From Thiospirochaeta perfilievii (GTDB lineage Bacteria; Spirochaetota; Spirochaetia; DSM-2461), in contig NZ_CP035807.1 in assembly GCF_008329945.1 (NCBI RefSeq), positions 124,001-188,000 of the forward strand: a DNA stretch of 64,000 bases. Reading direction: 5' to 3'. Positions within the stretch are counted from its first letter, which is position 1; the number at the start of each line of letters is the position of its first letter. A program made the position numbers and the translations under genes. The notes under the pieces are model-generated. The model searched no databases. It saw only the letters and a list, made by a program, of their open reading frames with translations, and was not told where the DNA came from. Positions 56,601 to 64,000 of the stretch are shown in pieces.

Positions 56601-57121
56601 AAATATTCTGCTGTTTTAATATAATACTGGTCAGCATTTGCCCAGTGAAGTTTAACTTCCTCTCCATTATAAGGAATAGAAAATGGTGCAGCTTTTCCGC
56701 TGTTCTCTTTACTATAATAACGTCTTGAGATAAAGTCACCCTCATCGTAATAACGTTCAAAAAAACGATATAAATGATCGTAAACATCGGCTTCTGCACC
56801 AGCAGAACTTAAAATAGCATCATATTTTTTTCTAGCCTCTTTTACCCCATCTGTTAATTCTGGGTCTGGAGCACCATATTTTATTGCTTGCTCAATTGCT
56901 TTATGAATCTCATCGGAGACTTCTGTTTTTCTATTTTCATCAACCTGCCCAAATGCATCCTCAATAATTTGAAGTAAATCCTTATCTATAAAAGTAGATA
57001 TTTGTTCTGCTTTTGCATGCATTATTCTATAAAAACCAAAATCTAGGTCAGGTTGATCTAATTGAAATAGTTCTGTTAGCTTATTTAAAAGTTTTTTCTT
57101 GTATTTTTCTGTAGTAACCAT
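53690..57121 (-). CDS. Type III-like adenine-specific DNA methyltransferase (Mod)
   Basis: The 1143-residue protein has the beta-class N6-adenine methyltransferase order: catalytic motif IV DPPYNTGKDGF (539-549) before SAM motif I DYFAGSGTTGHAV (838-850). About 500 residues precede the catalytic core, far longer than typical Mod, and about 270 follow it, including a target-recognition-like part. It should methylate and protect host DNA in the system with the Res-like protein. It lies 15 bases after the SNF2 helicase gene and overlaps rhuM by one base. Confidence 0.88.
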   Translation of the reverse strand: MVTTEKYKKKLLNKLTELFQLDQPDLDFGFYRIMHAKAEQISTFIDKDLLQIIEDAFGQVDENRKTEVSDEIHKAIEQAIKYGAPDPELTDGVKEARKKYDAILSSAGAEADVYDHLYRFFERYYDEGDFISRRYYSKENSGKAAPFSIPYNGEEVKLHWANADQYYIKTAEYFSNFTFDITQSADIKKMSELERSSLSIPESLKVHFRIVDAAEGEHGNVKATEDKKRFFVLYDGSPVEFNEKQELVINFEYKTLPGGKNDVDAKTEKELKEIYGKGINKGDLPNLNIGKIVLDTLENLEGSKQYKDLLSLKAPTDKSPNRPILVKYINQYTARNTCDYFIHKDLSGFLKRELDFYIKNEVMNLDDIENAEAPTVESYLAKIKVIRKISTKLIEFLAQLEDFQKKLWLKKKFVTETNYCITLDRVPKELYQEIADNNEQREEWIKLFAIDDIQGTNGDLLTNTTPSYTNPLTIDFLKTNDKLVLDTAFFSEDFKAKLIESINDFDEQCDGLLIHSENFQALNLLQDRYREQVKCVYIDPPYNTGKDGFIYKDGYRSSTWSSLMNSSLSKVKTILSTDSLLFISNDDNENDHLKNLLFQNTFYFKTNLIWNTDGRTDNQFEVKVNHEYITLAQKTPKSTYGNVIDPNTRKESNLWKNIAENSITKNGVANPYSEVTLPIGFPVKGNEGIINKDVPSVGYFDELGSLSYYPRNLNKKYNVNFPIKFNDAYFSGGKLLAPLKVSAGWANLNKLQKFIENDCVSYYDEDGVIAFYLSEKGTVYYIKEKEASRNIVSVLRNFTTTEKMKYELEHMKIYFSYPKPKDLIGYLLKIGDSSLYLDYFAGSGTTGHAVINLNREDGGNRKFILVEMGDYFDTVTKPRIVKVIYSTDWKDGKPVSRDSGISQCFKYLRLESYEDTLNNLSFDEDTNRNRLMEKNNSLREDYMLRYMLDVETRGSQSLLNIDNFSNPFGYSLKVKKPGSDEQVTKNIDIIETFNYLIGLRLENMARTQSFSASFIRNPDPELPEDQHTKLVLDGKITLSETGKWLFRKIEGWVPANSNSPNNGLKEKVLIVWRNLTGNLEEDNLMLDEWFKKYRLSTTDFEFDTIYINGSNNLPNLKQDDENWKVRLIEEEFHKKMWDTGDNS

Positions 57122-57136
57122 GTTATATCTCCTAAA

Positions 57137-60037
57137 TTAAACAACAACCCAACGGATTGTAAATAAATCGTCTATTTTTGTTTTTTGTACCATTCTTTTT
57201 GTCAATTGAAGAACTAAAGAGTCTCGCTTTTCTGATATTTCATCTTCAACTTCAAATATCTTTTGCTGTTGAGTTCTACGTATTTTTTCAAGGGATTTTA
57301 ACTCATTTTGTAATTCTGCCTGATCCTGTATGTTCTCAGCTAATCTCACATTTCTTCTTATCTCAGCTATTTGCCGTTTAGTATCATCCATCTCTTTAGA
57401 CGCTGCTTTTTCCATGTCTTCTGCCCATTTATCCAACTGGATACAAGCTTCTGACAAGTGCTTATTATTTTCTTCAAGATTTTTAGCAATTGTAGATTGA
57501 ATATGACATTCACTATCCTGCTTTAATCTTTTAATAATATCATCTGGAATTGTTATATCATCTTTTTCGTAACCTATACAATTGAAAATCTTTTCACAAG
57601 TCTCCTGGGATAAGTTTTTACCAAAATTATCAAATCCGCTAAAAAGCAGATATTCTTCAACTTCGAAGGATAAAACTTCTAATTTTTGCAATATTAACCA
57701 ACCAGATTTACCCTTTAAATTTTCAACAAGACTAATTTTAGTGGGATTATTTGTTATGTCAAAATAGACAACCTTAGAATCTCCACTGTATTTAGATGCA
57801 ATAGAGAGTACATTTTCACCAAGAGGGTGACTTAATCTGTAAAGAAATTCGTTATTTTGTATATCCCTATTTTTTGTAACAAGATTATATGTTCCAACTC
57901 TAATATTATTTTTTTGTGGTTCATGTAAATTAAAGCTATAATTTATATCATTAAAGTCTGCTTCTTTATTTAAAACATATTTTGTAACATCCCAGAATAG
58001 TTTTCCTATTTTATCTAGTTTATCTTTAGCTCCTGCAAGGTTTACTTTTAAACGTTCATGGACATCTTCATCGAAGTTTTCAAGGAGAGTCTTCCTTGTA
58101 TCTGTCATTCTAGCCTGTATTGTTTGATCTAATTCATCTTGTAATTTTTTAAAGGCCGATTTAATCTCTTTTTCACTTCTGCATTCCTGATAAATTTCCA
58201 ACACTCTTCTTTCAAAGTCAACACCGGATTCTATACTTCCTAAAACATCATCAGATGCGCCAAAAACTCCACTAAATAGATTGAACTTTTGATCTAGTAG
58301 TTCGTAAACTCTTATATCAGCTTGGTTTTTCTCATTTAAAAAATTAATTACTACAACATCAAATTTCTGCCCATAACGGTGACAACGACCAATTCTCTGC
58401 TCAATTCGTTGGGGATTCCATGGTAAATCATAATTTACAAGTAAGGAACAAAATTGCATATTTAAGCCTTCAGCTCCTGCTTCAGTTGCAATAAGAATCT
58501 TTGCATCATTTTTAAAAAAATCAAGAATTGCAGCACGCATATCTATTTGCCTTGAACCTGTTATTCTCCCTGTATCTTTATTATCATTAACCCAATTAGC
58601 ATAAATTGTTTTATTTAATTCACTTTTGTTAGTTCCATTAAATGTAACTACTTTATTGGCATAACCATTATTTTCAAGATATGTATATAACCAGTCCTGA
58701 CTACGTCTTGATTCGGTAAAGATAACAGCTTTTTCAGCTGCACCCATTTCTAACATTTGTTCAAAACCAATATCTAAGGCTGTTAAAAGAGCTTTAGTTT
58801 TTGTATCTACCCCAATATCTTCAGCCCAGTGGATATAACTCTCTATTTCTTTTATCTCTTCTTTTAGTTTTTTTATCTCAATAATTTTCTTAGTATTTAA
58901 ATCATCAGTTGGAGCAATATCTTGTTTTTCAGAATATTCATCATCATCTTCTAAGATTTCATCTAATAGATCAGAATCAATATCGTCTTCTGCAATTAGG
59001 ATTTCTGTAAAGTTTGCACTTTCTTTGGTATTGTCGTAAAGTTTTACAAGCCTATCTTTTATTATATTTAGGGTTCCAATGAGAGCTATTGGAGATGATG
59101 AGAGTACTTTTCTAATAAGCATTATTAACAAGTGCTTTTGTCTAATTGGGAAAGCATAGGTATCGTCACGCATTAGATAATCTGAAATTTCAACATACAA
59201 TTTATGTTCTTGTTCTGTTGGCTTAAATGGTCTGGTGATTAAATTTCTTTTTGTATAAGGGACATATTCAACAACTTGACTTCTTAGGGTTCTACTACAA
59301 AAACTTTGTAGACGGTCCCGTAGAGTGCTAAGATCCCCGCCATTATTTATAAACTGTGACCTGAATGAGGATAAATCTCCAAAAATATTTTCGTCAATAA
59401 TAGTAGATAACCCATACAGCTCTAAAAGGGAGTTTTGTAAAGGTGTAGCTGTTAATAGTATTTTTTTTCTACCTAAAGTAGCAAGTTTTACTGCTTGCCC
59501 TATTCTATTGCTTTCACGGTATGCATTTCTTAATTTATGTGCTTCATCAATTACAACTAGATCCCAGGGTATTGAAGTTACTTCTATAGATTTGCTTGCT
59601 ATAAAATTCATGGAACAAATAATAATTTTTTTTTCATGGAATGGATTTGGGTTTCCTCTCTTTTGGATATCTTTAAATGTTTTAGAATCCAATATTTGGG
59701 AAGGTAGATTAAATTTCTCTTCCATTTCCACAGCCCACTGTTTTCTTAAAGAGGCTGGGCAAATTACTATAATGCATCTTTTATTCTCGGACCAACTTTG
59801 ACATAGGACTAAACCGGCTTCTATAGTTTTACCTAGCCCTACTTCATCTGCTAATAGTACACCTTTAGATAGTGGTGATCTTAGGGCAAACATTGCAGCT
59901 TCGATTTGGTGTGGATTTAAATCAACACAAGCATCAAAAAGTGCTTTACCTAGTCGGTCTACGCCGTTACCACCAACTCTATTCAGTTCATGGGCATAAT
60001 ATTTTACATGATATTTTGTTAGTTTGGAATCATTCAT
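57137..60037 (-). CDS. SNF2-family helicase leading the methyltransferase/Res operon
   Basis: The 966-residue protein has the SNF2 motor: GVLLADEVGLGKTIEAGLVL (Walker A in 64-71), VICPASLRKQW, VVIDEAHKLRN (Asp164-Glu-Ala-His167), KILLTATPLQNSLLELYGL, and in the helicase C half ILIATEAGAEGLNMQ and WNPQRIEQRIGRCHRYGQ. The last 250 residues are coiled-coil-like (LEENNKHLSEACIQLDKWAE). SNF2 genes of this sort precede type III-like mod/res pairs or DISARM genes. It is the first gene of its operon; rmuC ends 256 bases upstream. Confidence 0.9.
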   Translation of the reverse strand: MNDSKLTKYHVKYYAHELNRVGGNGVDRLGKALFDACVDLNPHQIEAAMFALRSPLSKGVLLADEVGLGKTIEAGLVLCQSWSENKRCIIVICPASLRKQWAVEMEEKFNLPSQILDSKTFKDIQKRGNPNPFHEKKIIICSMNFIASKSIEVTSIPWDLVVIDEAHKLRNAYRESNRIGQAVKLATLGRKKILLTATPLQNSLLELYGLSTIIDENIFGDLSSFRSQFINNGGDLSTLRDRLQSFCSRTLRSQVVEYVPYTKRNLITRPFKPTEQEHKLYVEISDYLMRDDTYAFPIRQKHLLIMLIRKVLSSSPIALIGTLNIIKDRLVKLYDNTKESANFTEILIAEDDIDSDLLDEILEDDDEYSEKQDIAPTDDLNTKKIIEIKKLKEEIKEIESYIHWAEDIGVDTKTKALLTALDIGFEQMLEMGAAEKAVIFTESRRSQDWLYTYLENNGYANKVVTFNGTNKSELNKTIYANWVNDNKDTGRITGSRQIDMRAAILDFFKNDAKILIATEAGAEGLNMQFCSLLVNYDLPWNPQRIEQRIGRCHRYGQKFDVVVINFLNEKNQADIRVYELLDQKFNLFSGVFGASDDVLGSIESGVDFERRVLEIYQECRSEKEIKSAFKKLQDELDQTIQARMTDTRKTLLENFDEDVHERLKVNLAGAKDKLDKIGKLFWDVTKYVLNKEADFNDINYSFNLHEPQKNNIRVGTYNLVTKNRDIQNNEFLYRLSHPLGENVLSIASKYSGDSKVVYFDITNNPTKISLVENLKGKSGWLILQKLEVLSFEVEEYLLFSGFDNFGKNLSQETCEKIFNCIGYEKDDITIPDDIIKRLKQDSECHIQSTIAKNLEENNKHLSEACIQLDKWAEDMEKAASKEMDDTKRQIAEIRRNVRLAENIQDQAELQNELKSLEKIRRTQQQKIFEVEDEISEKRDSLVLQLTKRMVQKTKIDDLFTIRWVVV

Positions 60038-60293
60038 TTTTAATTATTACCCCTTGAACTATGTTTTTTAAATTTGTATTAGTAAAATCCTTACATTAAA
60101 ATAGTAAGCTGCATGTTTTAATAGTTTACAATAATTATTAAATTCAGTGAACCATATTTTTTGGCTATGATTTAATACAAATTGTCTTTTTTAATCCTAT
60201 TTACTAAAATCTAAATATGTTAGATAGTAACTCTTGTTATGTTGGTATAGACACATTGTTGTCCATTTTAAATATATTTTTATTTATTAATCC
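60038..60293. other. Non-coding gap between rmuC and the SNF2 gene
   Basis: This 256-base AT-rich gap should hold the SNF2 operon promoter. An inverted repeat AATTTGTATTA (60071-60081) and TAATACAAATT (60173-60183) flanks its middle. AAGGGG before the SNF2 start may serve as ribosome-binding site. The 16-bp element found upstream of addB and rmuC is absent. I see no small gene or convincing terminator. Confidence 0.35.
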
Positions 60294-61733
60294 CTAGCTT
60301 AATACTTCCTCCAAATTTAAAGTACTTTCCTCTATTTCAAGAGTACCAACATCTTTAAGCTTTCTAATTATTGCATTTGTTCTAGTATTTTTAAGATGAT
60401 CAATAGAATTTGCAGCTGAACTTATTTGCTTATGAACTTTTTCTAAGTGATCTTCGAATTTAACAAACTCTGTTTTTACCTCTTCTAAAACCTTCCAAAC
60501 TTCGCTACTTTTCTTTTGTACTGCCAAAGTTCTGAAACCCATATTAAGGCTACTTAATAACGCAGAAAGTGTCGTAGGACCTGTTACAGAGATTTTATAT
60601 TTTTTTTGTAACGTTTCTACAATACCTGGTTCCCTTAATACTTCTGCAAAAAGACCTTCTACTGGTAAAAACATAATTGCAAAATCTGTGGTGTGTGGAG
60701 GATCAAGATATTTAGTTGAAATATCTTTTGCAAAACTCTCAATAGATTTAATTAGATTTTTTCTTGAAAGTTCTATCCCTACAGTATCACCTTCATCATA
60801 AGCTGTTACAAGCCTTTCATAATTTTCAATTGGAAATTTAGAATCAATTGGTAACCACACCTCTTTTTCATCTGACTTCCCAGGTAATACTACCGCATAC
60901 TCAACATTAGCCTGACTACCTTTTTTTGTAGCAACATTATGCGAATACTGCTGAGGTGATAAAATCTCTTCTAAAATATTCCCTAATTGATATTCACCTA
61001 GAATACCTCGCGTTTTAACATTAGATAAGACCTTCTTTAAATCTCCAACACCTGTTGCTATTGTTTGCATTTCTCCTAGACCTTTATGAACAAGTTCAAG
61101 TCTTTCGCTTACCTGCTTAAAAGATTCCCCTATTCTTTTTTCTAAAGTGGATTGAAGTTTCTCGTCTACTGTATTTCTCATTTCGTTAATCTGTTTAGTA
61201 TTCTCTTCTCGCAAATGATTAAGATGTTTTTCAATTGATTCTTTTATCTCTTTTAATCTAATTTCAGAATCTTTATTCGCATCTGTGTTTTGTTTATTAA
61301 ACTCTGTAAATCGAGTCTGTAATAGATCTTTAATTTCTTTAATATTTTCTGTAGTATTTTTGTTTAGATCTTGTTGGTTCATTGAAAACTTAGTGAAGTT
61401 CTTTTCTAAAAGTTCTCCTAAATCCTTAGTATTAGTTTTAAACTCTTCTTTAAAAGAGTTAATTGTTATTATCTGAGATTCTTTGAAGGAATTTAACGTA
61501 GTAGATTGTTCTTCTCTATTATTCTTAGCCTGTTCATTTATCTCTGTTCTATTAGTTTTAAAGTCTTCTTTAATATCTTTATTTGATTTTTCTAATAAAA
61601 TATCAAATTTTAATATTTGATCTTCCAATTCTTTTAACTGGGGTTTAATGTCTATATTAACTTTTCGCTTTATAGTCAGAATTATATTAACTATAACTAC
61701 AAGAATTAATACACCTAATAAAATATTTGTCAT
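60294..61733 (-). CDS. rmuC: RmuC family DNA recombination protein
   Basis: The protein has an N-terminal membrane anchor (NILLGVLILVVIVNIILTI), a long coiled coil (about residues 30-230), and the RmuC domain (about 235-440) with TRGILGEYQLGNILEEILSP, VWLPIDSKFPIENYERL and FAIMFLPVEGLFAEVLREPG. RmuC is a predicted nuclease-fold protein that limits DNA inversions and may act at the membrane. I prefer ATG 61733 because AAGGTGG lies 6 bases upstream of it; a GTG at 61742 would add three residues. The promoter region carries the element shared with the addB operon. Inside this island it may act on foreign DNA. Confidence 0.88.
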   Translation of the reverse strand: MTNILLGVLILVVIVNIILTIKRKVNIDIKPQLKELEDQILKFDILLEKSNKDIKEDFKTNRTEINEQAKNNREEQSTTLNSFKESQIITINSFKEEFKTNTKDLGELLEKNFTKFSMNQQDLNKNTTENIKEIKDLLQTRFTEFNKQNTDANKDSEIRLKEIKESIEKHLNHLREENTKQINEMRNTVDEKLQSTLEKRIGESFKQVSERLELVHKGLGEMQTIATGVGDLKKVLSNVKTRGILGEYQLGNILEEILSPQQYSHNVATKKGSQANVEYAVVLPGKSDEKEVWLPIDSKFPIENYERLVTAYDEGDTVGIELSRKNLIKSIESFAKDISTKYLDPPHTTDFAIMFLPVEGLFAEVLREPGIVETLQKKYKISVTGPTTLSALLSSLNMGFRTLAVQKKSSEVWKVLEEVKTEFVKFEDHLEKVHKQISSAANSIDHLKNTRTNAIIRKLKDVGTLEIEESTLNLEEVLS

Positions 61734-61781
61734 AACTACCACCTTTTTATATATATTTTAAAATAATTATCTAATCTTAAA

Positions 61782-61798
61782 GCGAAAGGTTGGTTCGC
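61782..61798 (-). promoter_or_regulatory. Shared operator-like element, rmuC copy
   Basis: GCGAAAGGTTGGTTCGC lies 49 bases upstream of the preferred rmuC start. It is identical over 16 bases to 43153-43168 upstream of addB, here with perfect GCGAA/TTCGC inverted ends. A GATAATTATTT sequence follows 10 bases downstream on the transcribed strand, comparable to the GATATTATTT at the other copy. The surrounding 130-base gap contains nothing else I recognise. Confidence 0.55.
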
Positions 61799-61872
61799 AT
61801 TATAAGTGTTCTAACTCGATTTTCAATTTTTTGTGTAACTACTACATAACAGATGTATTGTAAAACGCAATT

Positions 61873-64000
61873 TCATTTAACTGTTATATAAGTTGGCCAC
61901 TCTTCATATCGTCTTAAGTATACTTTTTTATCCCTCTCTTTTAATTCTATTATCTGTTTTTGTATATCAGAATGAAATGGAAAGTATTTTAATTCTCTAT
62001 CGGTATAACTAGGTTTCCAGGCACCCACACCCTGATCAAAAATGATCTCAGTTTTTGTATTATTATCCCATGTAATTGTTAAAACTCGACCATGGGGTAA
62101 ATTTCTCTGATCGATTACAGTAAAATGCACATTTGTATCTAATTTTTCAAACAACCAGTTGTTGGCTACTTTTTCTAAGTAACTCTGATTACTCCAATCA
62201 TTATCTAAGAAATTGCATTCACCAGCGCCTCTGTAATTCATCGATGTCTCAATATGTATTTTAGGTTTATTTTTTCCAATTATTGCTTCAAGAAGGTTAC
62301 CAAGTAATAATATTGACCAAGGAGACCTTAAATACCTATCACTATAGCTAACTTCAATAATGTTATTAGTTGTCATTTTATTATAAAAAGTTGAAGCATG
62401 TTCTTTGAATAAATTGTGTAGCTTATTCTTCATATTATAAGTGGGACCATCTAGCTCTCTAATAACATTAATAATGTTTGCATTTGCTTCATTTTTTATT
62501 TCAGGTATATCTATTTCTACTAGATCTGCAGAGACACTGATAGTTGTACTAACCCATGTAGCAGGTTCATTAGAGTTTAACCAGAACTCTCCTGGAATGT
62601 TAGAATTTTCATTATTTGAATATAAATTATAGCTATTTAATTCAGATTCTATTGATACTGAAATAAAACAATTATGAGCGTTGCTCGTGTGTGTATAAAA
62701 TGTCACTTCATTGTCTATAAACCTTCTAATAATATTTGATTCTATTTTTTTAAAATTGTAATTTTCCGAAAAAACAAGATTCAAGTTAAGACTATACTCT
62801 AATTTCCATAACAATAATTTGTTAATAAAATTAGGGTTCATAAGATCAAATTCATCACTATCTGAATTTAGATATACATAGATATCTTTAATTTTGTCAT
62901 TAGAGTTATTCCTTAATGAATTTTCTATATAAGGAATGGGGCCATAGGAGCAATACCTTGGATTCTCTAGTGTATCGAAATCATTTGAAGTTGTTAAGTA
63001 ATTAAGTATTTTTGTTCTTTCTACCCACTCGAGAGTTAGTTTCCTGTCTAATTCACTTCTTTCTATTCTACTATCACCAGCAGCTAAACAATGTGAACAT
63101 ACATTTTCGCAATTTGCCGGGCAATTTAATTTATTAAAAGCATTTCTAAGAATATTATTGATATCTTCAAGTGCAGTTGTACAAAAACCAGCTCCACCAC
63201 TTGCATTATCATAAATCTGAATTACAGTTCGTGTTACTCCTGTATCAATATCCTTTTCAGCCCTTGTATTAAATCCCATTTCTGTACTTAAAACTCCTAG
63301 ATAGTCAGCAATTGAATCTCTAATAGCAACAGACAAAGTAGTTGTTATTATTTTATCTTCAGGACTGTCAGAAAGCCATGAATTTTCGATTAATGGATTT
63401 CGTAGAATTATTTCAATAACATCTGTATTTATATGAAATCCTAAATTTAAATCTTTAATAACATGCTCTGCACTACATTTTATATCTTTACCAGAAGGAG
63501 CTATTCCACCTAAAGGTCTATGTTCTGTTCCTAATTTCAAAGATGAAGGTAATTCTCCATTTTTTGTCATAGATTCTGCTTTTCCACATTGAAAACAGAT
63601 AGCAAACCCTTTATTAAACTCTCCTGAAGATTGATATAAAACTTTTCCACCATCTCCATAACGAATAAAACCACATCTGTAATCAGGTAATGCTAATTGG
63701 ATTCCATCTAACTGAACCTTTGGTTTATCCATTTTAATAAATTTCTGACTACTTACATCGTTTGTTGTAGGTGTAAAAAAATCTGTTCTAAAACCTAGTG
63801 GTCTTAAATATTTTTTTATTTTTTCGTTAGGAATCTCTTTATTACAATTTGAGCAATATACTTCATTATTACTATAGAATTTTTCAACTATTCCGGTCTG
63901 ACCACAATTAGGACAACTCCATGAAATATTTATTTTTTGTGATTTCCAGTTTAAATTTACACCATGGGATGTATAAACCCTTCCATCAATAACAATCTGA
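61873..64000 (-). CDS. DUF1998 helicase-associated protein, C-terminal part (runs off right edge)
   Basis: The frame is open from the stop at 61873 to the window edge (at least 708 codons); the Met at 63732 is internal, not a start. The visible N-terminal part has two zinc-ribbon pairs (CPNC at 63904-63915 and CSNC at 63844-63855) and a further CFQC. The DUF1998 signature follows: [17 protein letters not shown] and [17 protein letters not shown]. About 390 residues continue beyond it, including [15 protein letters not shown] and [13 protein letters not shown], faintly like a PLD/MIT_C-type domain. DUF1998 occurs in DrmB, DpdJ, DruE and Lhr/MrfA-like helicases, all linked to defence or repair. 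Which it is depends on the part outside the window. Confidence 0.85.

Noticed and set aside
59325-59801. 158-residue plus-strand open frame inside the SNF2 gene
   Set aside because: It is antisense to well-conserved helicase motifs, its translation resembles no protein I know, and it lies within a clearly coding region.
63730-63732. Start codon of the DUF1998 protein at Met 63732
   Set aside because: The frame continues open upstream to the window edge with two CxxC zinc-ribbon pairs, and no ribosome-binding site precedes this Met.
43253-64000. A DISARM system (SNF2 helicase, methyltransferase, helicase, DUF1998, PLD)
   Set aside because: All protein classes are present, but the methyltransferase is beta-class DPPY type III-like with its own Res partner, and the PLD and helicase genes belong to the DUF6361 triad. 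The genes are not in a DISARM order and DUF1998 is separated by rmuC.
35678-64000. A BREX system
   Set aside because: No PglZ-type phosphatase, BrxC ATPase or PglX gene was seen.
1-64000. CRISPR arrays, insertion sequences, tRNA or rRNA genes
   Set aside because: No regularly spaced repeats, transposase genes or cloverleaf/rRNA sequence were seen; the only T-arm-like sequence belongs to the tmRNA.

Overview
The window is AT-rich, very densely coding DNA from a diderm bacterium, most likely a spirochaete (Spirochaetota, Spirochaetaceae-like). This is an inference from gene content and style: a rod-binding-only FlgJ, a BamA/TamB/Skp outer-membrane operon, paired 7TMR-DISM cyclases and a thymidylate kinase with an altered P-loop. 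No 16S rRNA gene or other decisive marker is present, so the lineage is a moderate-confidence call. Almost everything is on the minus strand; only tmk and its neighbour, the tmRNA gene and a broken integrase are on the plus strand.

Region 1 (1-34,000) looks like ordinary chromosome. It holds carA-carB, apt, tsaD with a small overlapping gene, and a flagellar rod-binding protein. An outer-membrane biogenesis operon follows (putative barrel protein, exbB, exbD, tonB, tamB, bamA, ompH/skp, one unknown), then tmk and a secreted unknown. Next are a ChvE-type multiple-sugar ABC transporter with its sensor cluster (membrane-anchored sugar-binding protein, YesM-like kinase, AraC-type response regulator, sugar-binding lipoprotein), then yebC-ruvC-ruvA-ruvB-queA. 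The region ends with an operon of a PHP hydrolase, a histidine phosphatase and two membrane class III cyclase-like proteins. The two cyclase domains have lost opposite halves of the catalytic site: one keeps both metal aspartates, the other keeps the base-specifying and transition-state residues. They therefore look like an obligate C1/C2-type heterodimer encoded by overlapping genes.

Region 2 (34,004-35,666) is an integration point. The tmRNA gene (ssrA) is followed by its terminator and by a tyrosine recombinase in the same orientation, which is split by a frameshift between its two catalytic halves.

Region 3 (35,678 to the right edge) is a defence/DNA-processing island read leftward. From right to left it contains: the C-terminal part of a large DUF1998 protein that runs off the window; rmuC; SNF2 helicase, type III-like methyltransferase, RhuM and Res-like helicase-nuclease; DUF6361, PLD-like nuclease and helicase (a tightly overlapping triad); and AddB-like, AddA-like, two small related unknowns and an Mrr-like nuclease (a second tightly coupled set). 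Two units that are otherwise unrelated, rmuC and the addB-led operon, carry the same 16-17 bp element (GCGAAAGGTTGGTTCG, ends inverted) just upstream of their starts. This suggests common control within the island. The addB-led five-gene operon and the DUF6361 triad are the best candidates here for a little-described system. No CRISPR array, tRNA, rRNA or insertion sequence was seen.
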